64,000 bases of DNA from Sphingomonas carotinifaciens (lineage in GTDB: Bacteria > Pseudomonadota > Alphaproteobacteria > Sphingomonadales > Sphingomonadaceae): the NCBI RefSeq assembly GCF_009789535.1, contig NZ_WSUT01000005.1, forward strand, positions 1,327,001 through 1,391,000, read 5' to 3'. The notes under the pieces are model-generated. The model worked only from the letters and a program-made list of their open reading frames with translations, made no database searches and was not told where the DNA came from. Position 1 is the stretch's first letter; each line of letters opens with the position of its first letter. The position numbers were made by a program, and so were the translations under genes. This document shows, in pieces, positions 59,312-64,000 of this stretch.

Positions 59312-60352
59312 TTACTTCCCCAGGACCGGCACGGCGGTCACGTTGTTGCCGCGGGCGACGCGGATGACCGGGCCGCTCGGGATACCGGTGGTGGCGACGG
59401 TGCCGCCGCCCGTTCCGCCCCCCACGCCGACGGCCGGCGCGTCGCCACCCATCTGGCCGGCTGCGCGGCCGGGCACGGTGCTGCGCTGGTAGCGCGACAC
59501 GTCCGCCCCGGTGGCATAGCTGCTGCTGCCGGCCTGTGGCTGGCTGGCGACGCGCAGCATCATCGCCTTTTCGGCGGCCGGATCGGCGCCGTCGGGCACC
59601 TTCACCGCGCCCGAGGCGATCGCCTCTTCCAGCTCGGCGGGATTGTCCGCGATCGAGCGCAGCGACAGCGACAAGGTGCCCAGCGTCTGCGCGACCGCGA
59701 TCTGCTCGGCCATCTTGGGCGTCGATTCGACGGTGACGGTGGAGAAGGTGCGGACCTCGGTCTTGCCGTCCTCGCCCACCTGATTGTCGGTGCGCTGGTC
59801 GGTGGCGAGGACGCGGACGTTGCGCATCACGGTTTCCGACACTTTCAGCGCGGGACCATCGCCGCCGCCTGCCACTTCCTGCGTCAGCACCAGATCGATG
59901 CGGTCGCCGGGGAAGACGAAGCCGGCGACCGACCCTTGCGCGGATACCGGCACGGTGACCGCACGCATGCCGGGGCCGAGCGCCGCCGCCAGGAAGCCGC
60001 GGTCGCCGGGCTTCACCAGGGCGCCCTGCGTGACCGGCTGGCCGGCGGTGATCGCGTTGCGCACGACGGTGCCCTGCAACGCCTTCAGGTCGGTCTGTGC
60101 CTTCAGGTAATAGGCGCCGTCGACCAGCTCCTTGGGCCAGGGCTGGAAGCGCAGCGCGCTGGCGTCAAGGATCGTGCCCACCGGCAGGGCGCGGGTGGCG
60201 ACCAGCACTTCGGGGCCGTCGATCACCGGCGCGGCGGCGGCTGCGGTCGCCTGTGGCGCGGCGCTGCCGGCGATCAGCGTGCGGGCGAAGAAGGCGGTGA
60301 CGGCGGCCACCACCAGCGCGCCCACCAACAGAATGATCTTACGGCTGTCCAT
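59312..60352 (-). CDS. cpaB: Flp pilus assembly protein CpaB (RcpC)
   Basis: A 346-residue protein with an N-terminal membrane helix (IILLVGALVVAAVTAFFART), then the SAF-like RcpC domain: VLVATRALPVGTILDASALR, GYRFLAAALGPGMRAVTVPV-type motif and FVFPGDRIDLVL. The C-terminal quarter is Gly/Thr-rich and variable. CpaB/RcpC is a periplasmic component that may contact peptidoglycan or the secretin. The spacer to cpaA upstream is 58 bases. Confidence 0.95.
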   Translation of the reverse strand: MDSRKIILLVGALVVAAVTAFFARTLIAGSAAPQATAAAAAPVIDGPEVLVATRALPVGTILDASALRFQPWPKELVDGAYYLKAQTDLKALQGTVVRNAITAGQPVTQGALVKPGDRGFLAAALGPGMRAVTVPVSAQGSVAGFVFPGDRIDLVLTQEVAGGGDGPALKVSETVMRNVRVLATDQRTDNQVGEDGKTEVRTFSTVTVESTPKMAEQIAVAQTLGTLSLSLRSIADNPAELEEAIASGAVKVPDGADPAAEKAMMLRVASQPQAGSSSYATGADVSRYQRSTVPGRAAGQMGGDAPAVGVGGGTGGGTVATTGIPSGPVIRVARGNNVTAVPVLGK

Positions 60353-60410
60353 ATTCTCTTTGAGCCTTTTCGGACGCGTGGCCGCGACGGGTTCGCGTGA
60401 GGATTAGGAT

Positions 60411-60899
60411 TTAAGTACCCGGAAACTGGTTAAATATCGGTTCGCGAAGGGTGAGCAGGCCGGCAATGGCGATGGCCACGCCGTACGGAACCTCGACCGG
60501 ACCGCCGGTATCGCGCGGGCGCAGCCAGCGATGTTCGATCAGCATCAGCAGCGTCACCACGCCGCCCGCCAGCGCCATCACCACCAGCATCCGGACCAGC
60601 GGTTGCACCGGCAGCCACAGGCCCAAGGCGGCGATCATCTTGACGTCGCCGCCTCCCATCATGCCAAAGCGGAAGGCCAGCGCGAACACGATGAACAGGC
60701 CGAGCCCGATCGCCAGTTGCGCGGCCATGTCGGGCCAGGGCGACAGCCCGCATGCCCACCACCACAAGGGCGCGAGCAGTGCGATCGCGGCGTTCTTGCC
60801 GTTGCCGATCTCGCGCGTACGCGCATCCTGGATGCCCGCTGCCAGCAGCAGCAGCGCCAGAAGCGCGATCAGCGCGACCCGTGGTAAATCCCACCCCAT
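60411..60899 (-). CDS. cpaA: Prepilin peptidase CpaA (TadV)
   Basis: A 162-residue aspartate-type peptidase with five or six helices, which cleaves and processes Flp prepilin and related pseudopilins. The GxGD active-site motif is FGMMGGGDVKMIAALG; the first catalytic Asp is expected in the ARTREIGN-like loop near DARTREIGNGKN. It is the first visible gene of the Tad operon; the Flp pilin gene is not in the 48-base gap upstream or elsewhere in the window. Confidence 0.94.
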   Translation of the reverse strand: MGWDLPRVALIALLALLLLAAGIQDARTREIGNGKNAAIALLAPLWWWACGLSPWPDMAAQLAIGLGLFIVFALAFRFGMMGGGDVKMIAALGLWLPVQPLVRMLVVMALAGGVVTLLMLIEHRWLRPRDTGGPVEVPYGVAIAIAGLLTLREPIFNQFPGT

Positions 60900-60947
60900 G
60901 GATCAGGGGTATAGACGGGCGGGCTTTCGAAAACGTAACCGGGGCGG

Positions 60948-61874
60948 ATGATGCCGGTTGCCCCCCGCCGAAAGCTCGATCCGAACGCACGCGTCGGCGA
61001 ATGGACCGCGCCGGACGGTTGGCGCCATCGCCGCTTCGACTGGCCGGCCGCCGACGATCGCCGCCGTTTGCTGTTTCAGACCGGCCGGGCGGACATGTTC
61101 GAAAAGTATCTGGACGCGTTCGAACATTTCCACGCGCAAGGGTGGAGCATCACGGCGTTCGACTGGCGCGGGCAGGGCGGATCGGGGCGGCTTGCCGAGG
61201 ATGATACCGGGCATATCGAGGATTTCGGGACACTGGTCGACGATCTGGCCGCCTTCTGGCGGGATTGGCACCGGCCGGGCGCCCGGCACGCCGTGCTGGG
61301 GCATTCGATGGGCGGGTTCCTGACCCTGCGCGCACTGGCCGAGGGGCGATTCGCGCCCGATGCCGCGGTGCTGGTCGCGCCGATGCTGGGCCTGCGTGCG
61401 CCGATGGGGGCGGTGCTGGGCCACCGGCTGGCGACATGGATGGCGGGGTGGGGCGACCCGCGCCGCCCGGCATGGCGCCGCGGAGAGAGTGCGCGCGCTG
61501 CGCGACAACGCCAGCAGCGGCTGACCCACGACATCACCTGTTTCGCCGAGCAACAGGCTTGGCGGCGGGACAATCCGCAACTCTGCCTGGGGTCGCCGAG
61601 CTGGTCCTGGGTGGCGCAGGCTTTCGCCGCCACCGCCGCGCTGCGCGCCGATCCGCGGCTGTCGGCGATCACGACGCCGGTGCAATTCGTGCTGGCCGAT
61701 GCCGACCGGCTGGTCGATGCGCGCATGGCGGCGGCCGTCGCGACCCGCCTGCCGCATGCCGAGGTGGTGCGTTTCGGGCCTGAGTCGGCGCATGAGATCC
61801 TGCGCGAGATCGCTCCCGTCCGTGCGCGCGCCTATGCCGCGATCGACGGTTTTCTCGATCGGGTGGCACCGTGA
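60948..61874 (+). CDS. Alpha/beta hydrolase (lysophospholipase-like)
   Basis: A 308-residue serine hydrolase. The nucleophile elbow is LGHSMGGFLTLRA; the oxyanion/early motif is ITAFDWRGQGGSGR, typical of PldB/monoglyceride lipase-like enzymes. The catalytic Asp is likely in FVLADADRLVDARM and the His in GPESAHEI. The start MMPVAPRRKLDP has no signal. Divergent from cpaA with a 48-base intergenic gap. The end overlaps the next gene (GTGA). Confidence 0.85.
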   Translation: MMPVAPRRKLDPNARVGEWTAPDGWRHRRFDWPAADDRRRLLFQTGRADMFEKYLDAFEHFHAQGWSITAFDWRGQGGSGRLAEDDTGHIEDFGTLVDDLAAFWRDWHRPGARHAVLGHSMGGFLTLRALAEGRFAPDAAVLVAPMLGLRAPMGAVLGHRLATWMAGWGDPRRPAWRRGESARAARQRQQRLTHDITCFAEQQAWRRDNPQLCLGSPSWSWVAQAFAATAALRADPRLSAITTPVQFVLADADRLVDARMAAAVATRLPHAEVVRFGPESAHEILREIAPVRARAYAAIDGFLDRVAP

Positions 61875-62947
61875 TCTACGACATCGCGATTGCGGGCGCG
61901 GGCATCGCGGGGGCCAGCCTGGCCGCGACGATCGGCGGCGGTGCGCGTGTGCTGCTGCTGGAGGCGGAGGATATGCCCGGCCGTCATGCGACCGGGCGCT
62001 CGGCGGCGTTCTGGTCGGAAACCTATGGCGGACCCGGCATCCAGCCGCTGACCACCGCGTCCGGCCCGGCGCTGCAGGCGGGCGGTTTCCTCCAGCCGCT
62101 GGGATCGCTGCATATCGGCCGCACGCAGGACGGCGCGGCGATCGACCGGTTCCTCGCGTCCTTCGAGGGCAGCGGCGTCGAACTCCACCGCGTCGATCCG
62201 GCGACGCGGGTGCCGGGCCTTCGCCCCGACTGGACGCTGGGGGTGATCGAGCCGAGCTGCGCCTATATCGATGTGGGCGGGCTGCATGCCCTGTATCTGG
62301 CGCAGGCACGCCATGCGGGTGTCACGCTGGCGACCGACGCGGCGGTGCGCGGTGCCGAACGTCGGGGCGGGGTGTGGACGATCGAGACGCCGGGCGGCAC
62401 CCATGCGGCGCGCGTGCTGGTGAACGCGGCCGGCGCCTGGGCGGACCAGGTCGCACGGGTGGCCGGTGCGCGGCCGATCGGCATCGCGCCCTATCGCCGG
62501 ACGATGGTGCAATTGCGCACCGCGCCGCCCGTGCCCGCCGGCCTGCCGCATGTGGTGGACGTGAACGGCGGCTTCTACTTCAAGCCGGAGCCCGTCGGAC
62601 GATTGTGGCTGAGCCCGCATGACGAGATACCGAGCGAGCCGTGCGATGCTGCGCCGGAGGATATGGATGTGGCGGTGGCGATCGACCGGTTGGAGGGGGC
62701 GGTGGACTGGCGGGTCGAGGCGGTGGAGCGGCGCTGGGCCGGGTTGCGCAGCTTCGCGCCCGATCGCCTGCCGGTCTATGGCTTCGATGCGGGCGTGCCG
62801 GGCTTCTTCTGGTGCGCGGGGCAGGGCGGCTTCGGCATCCAGACCGCGCCTGCGGGCGCCGCGCTGGCGGCGGCGGTGCTGATGGGTGGCGCGGTGCCGG
62901 ACGATCTGGATGCGGACCGCTACGCCGCCCGCCGGTTCGGGGGTTAG
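61871..62947 (+). CDS. FAD-dependent oxidoreductase (DAO family)
   Basis: A 358-residue DAO-family flavoprotein with a GTG start overlapping the hydrolase stop. The dinucleotide fold is [20 protein letters not shown], with [20 protein letters not shown] following; the C-terminus has [20 protein letters not shown]. Substrates in this family are amines, amino acids or alpha-hydroxy acids; the precise one cannot be read from the sequence. Coupled translation with the hydrolase suggests a common pathway. Confidence 0.85.
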   Translation: MIYDIAIAGAGIAGASLAATIGGGARVLLLEAEDMPGRHATGRSAAFWSETYGGPGIQPLTTASGPALQAGGFLQPLGSLHIGRTQDGAAIDRFLASFEGSGVELHRVDPATRVPGLRPDWTLGVIEPSCAYIDVGGLHALYLAQARHAGVTLATDAAVRGAERRGGVWTIETPGGTHAARVLVNAAGAWADQVARVAGARPIGIAPYRRTMVQLRTAPPVPAGLPHVVDVNGGFYFKPEPVGRLWLSPHDEIPSEPCDAAPEDMDVAVAIDRLEGAVDWRVEAVERRWAGLRSFAPDRLPVYGFDAGVPGFFWCAGQGGFGIQTAPAGAALAAAVLMGGAVPDDLDADRYAARRFGG

Positions 62948-63399
62948 CGGCCGCCGATCGCCCTGGCGGCGTCGCTGGCCAGCTTGTCGGCGCGTTCATT
63001 GTCCGGGTGGCCGGCATGGCCCTTCACCCACAGCCACTTGATCTCGTGCCGTTCGGCCGCCGCGACCAGCGCCTGCCACAGCTCGGCGTTCTTCACCGGC
63101 TTCTTGTCGGCGGTGCGCCAGCCATTGCGCTTCCAGCCGTGGATCCACTTGGTCAGGCCGTCCATGACGTAGCGGCTGTCGGTGGACAGCGTCACCGCGC
63201 AGGGGCGCTTCAGCGCGTTCAGCGCCTCGATCGCCGCCATCAATTCCATGCGGTTGTTGGTCGTGTTCGGCTCGCCGCCCGACAATTCCTTTTCATGGGT
63301 GCCGGAGCGGATCAGCGCGCCCCAGCCGCCGGGGCCGGGATTGCCCTTGCACGCGCCGTCCGTGGCGATCTCGACCGCGGTCAGGGCTGCCTCGCTCAC
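62944..63399 (-). CDS. rnhA: Ribonuclease HI
   Basis: A 151-residue RNase HI degrading RNA in RNA/DNA hybrids. The catalytic residues lie in [19 protein letters not shown] (Asp), [16 protein letters not shown] (Glu), [12 protein letters not shown] (Asp) and [15 protein letters not shown] (His, Asp). The start GTG at 63399 overlaps the thrB stop (GTGA), which is preferable to the longer frame whose first 12 residues are not family-like. The last base pairs overlap the end of the FAD gene convergently. Confidence 0.97.
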   Translation of the reverse strand: MSEAALTAVEIATDGACKGNPGPGGWGALIRSGTHEKELSGGEPNTTNNRMELMAAIEALNALKRPCAVTLSTDSRYVMDGLTKWIHGWKRNGWRTADKKPVKNAELWQALVAAAERHEIKWLWVKGHAGHPDNERADKLASDAARAIGGR

Positions 63400-64000
63400 A
63401 GCGCACCCGCCGCATAGGCCTGATAGCGCCGCCAATAGGCGAGCGGGTCCTTGCGCGTCACCAGTGCATCGGCCGGCGTGTTCAGCCAGTCCCAGGCGCG
63501 GGTCAGCATGAAGCGCAGGCAGGCGCCCTGTGCCAGCACCGGCAACGCGGCACGCTCGGCACCCGACAGGGCGAAGCGGCTGGCATAGCCCTCGACCAGT
63601 GCCGTGCCGACATCCGCATCGAAGCGCGCACCGGTGCCGTCAAAGGCCCAGGCGGTGTGCATGACGGCCAGGTCATAGGCGCGGATATCAGTGCAGGCGA
63701 AATAAAAGTCGATCAGCCCGGTCACCCGGTCGTCCAGCATCAGCACATTGTCGGGAAACAGGTCGCCATGGATCGCGGCGACGGGCAACGCGGTCGGCCA
63801 GCGGGCGATCACCGTCTCCAGCGCGGCGGCCGTATCGGTGAACAGGCCGGGATGGATCGCATCCAGATCAGCACCGCACCGCGCATGCAGGTCGCGCCAG
63901 CCATCCGGGCCCAGCGTGTTGGGCCGCGTCGCGGCGAAGCCCGACAGGCTGTCATGCATCGCCCCCATCGCGGCACCGGCGGCGCGCGCCTGGACCGGCG
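63396..64000 (-). CDS. thrB: Homoserine kinase (ThrB, APH-type), N-terminus outside the window
   Basis: At least 200 residues of the C-terminal part; the frame remains open to the window end. The kinase core is [19 protein letters not shown] followed by [18 protein letters not shown], the conserved HGDxxxxN and metal-binding Asp of the choline/aminoglycoside-kinase fold typical of alphaproteobacterial ThrB. It phosphorylates homoserine in threonine biosynthesis. thrB-rnhA is a frequent alphaproteobacterial gene pair, with ispH often upstream. Confidence 0.93.
   Translation of the reverse strand, partial: PVQARAAGAAMGAMHDSLSGFAATRPNTLGPDGWRDLHARCGADLDAIHPGLFTDTAAALETVIARWPTALPVAAIHGDLFPDNVLMLDDRVTGLIDFYFACTDIRAYDLAVMHTAWAFDGTGARFDADVGTALVEGYASRFALSGAERAALPVLAQGACLRFMLTRAWDWLNTPADALVTRKDPLAYWRRYQAYAAGAL

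Noticed and set aside
1..64000. tRNA, rRNA, integrase, transposase or prophage genes
   Set aside because: I scanned intergenic gaps and coding frames for tRNA-like cloverleaf patterns and recombinase motifs and saw none; the visible foreign-looking material is limited to short repeats. A tool-based search could still find a small RNA gene I missed.

Overview
The window is GC-rich chromosomal DNA from an alphaproteobacterium of the Sphingomonas/sphingomonad type. The evidence is a GcrA cell-cycle regulator with the Caulobacterales/Sphingomonadales architecture, an F0-only ATP synthase operon (atpI-B-E-b'-b) separated from the F1 genes, a fused-free petABC bc1 operon, ParE of about 660 residues, O-succinylhomoserine sulfhydrylase, cpa-type Tad pilus genes, and two families of short extragenic palindromes. 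There is no phage, integrase, IS transposase, CRISPR array, rRNA or tRNA gene that I could recognise, so most of the window is ordinary core genome.

Layout. 1-3.2 kb: envelope lipid transport trio ydbH-ynbE-ydbL. 3.5-6.2 kb: F0 ATP synthase operon ending in a strong intrinsic terminator. 6.3-14.4 kb: gdx/sugE exporter, a dioxygenase-like protein, uvrC, a deacetylase-acetyltransferase-recO run, leuB coupled to a GT2-GtrA polyprenyl-phosphate sugar transferase. 14.6-18.8 kb: a PMT-type mannosyltransferase on the minus strand, divergent from metZ-apaG-lysR, then a TM2 protein. 18.8-25.8 kb: ABC-2 permease divergent from gcrA, an outer-membrane barrel protein, parE with a coupled unknown gene, a repeat cluster and a TonB-fold protein. 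25.9-32.7 kb: argD-argF-hslO, queC-queE, then three minus-strand genes (two secreted unknowns, lipB). 32.8-42.5 kb: two membrane proteins, GNAT-hemF-trmL, the bc1 operon petA-petB-petC, apt, small envelope proteins, MaoC dehydratase and an NPP-type phosphodiesterase. 42.8-47.4 kb: ychF, small membrane protein, 2OG-Fe(II) oxygenase, pth, rplY and a TraB/GumN protein, all minus. 47.5-53.1 kb: glyQ-glyS-ppdK. 53.3-60.9 kb: a minus-strand Tad/Cpa pilus operon (cpaA-B-C-D-E-tadB-tadC). 60.9-64 kb: a hydrolase, an FAD oxidoreductase, and rnhA-thrB on the minus strand running off the end.

Points that stand out are: a perfect 64-bp three-arm palindrome inserted inside another palindromic repeat (53249-53312); a repeat-like palindromic fragment that appears to be translated in frame inside glyS; a small lipoprotein whose mature part is about one quarter methionine with no basic or aromatic residue; and a Tad operon that goes directly from cpaE to tadB with no CpaF/TadA motor ATPase. 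Several intergenic hairpins may be regulatory (argD-argF, metZ leader, upstream of queC). Nothing in the window looks like a complete, clearly new multi-gene system; the novelty candidates are small elements and orphan genes. All functional calls are from reading motifs and neighbours; no database search was run.
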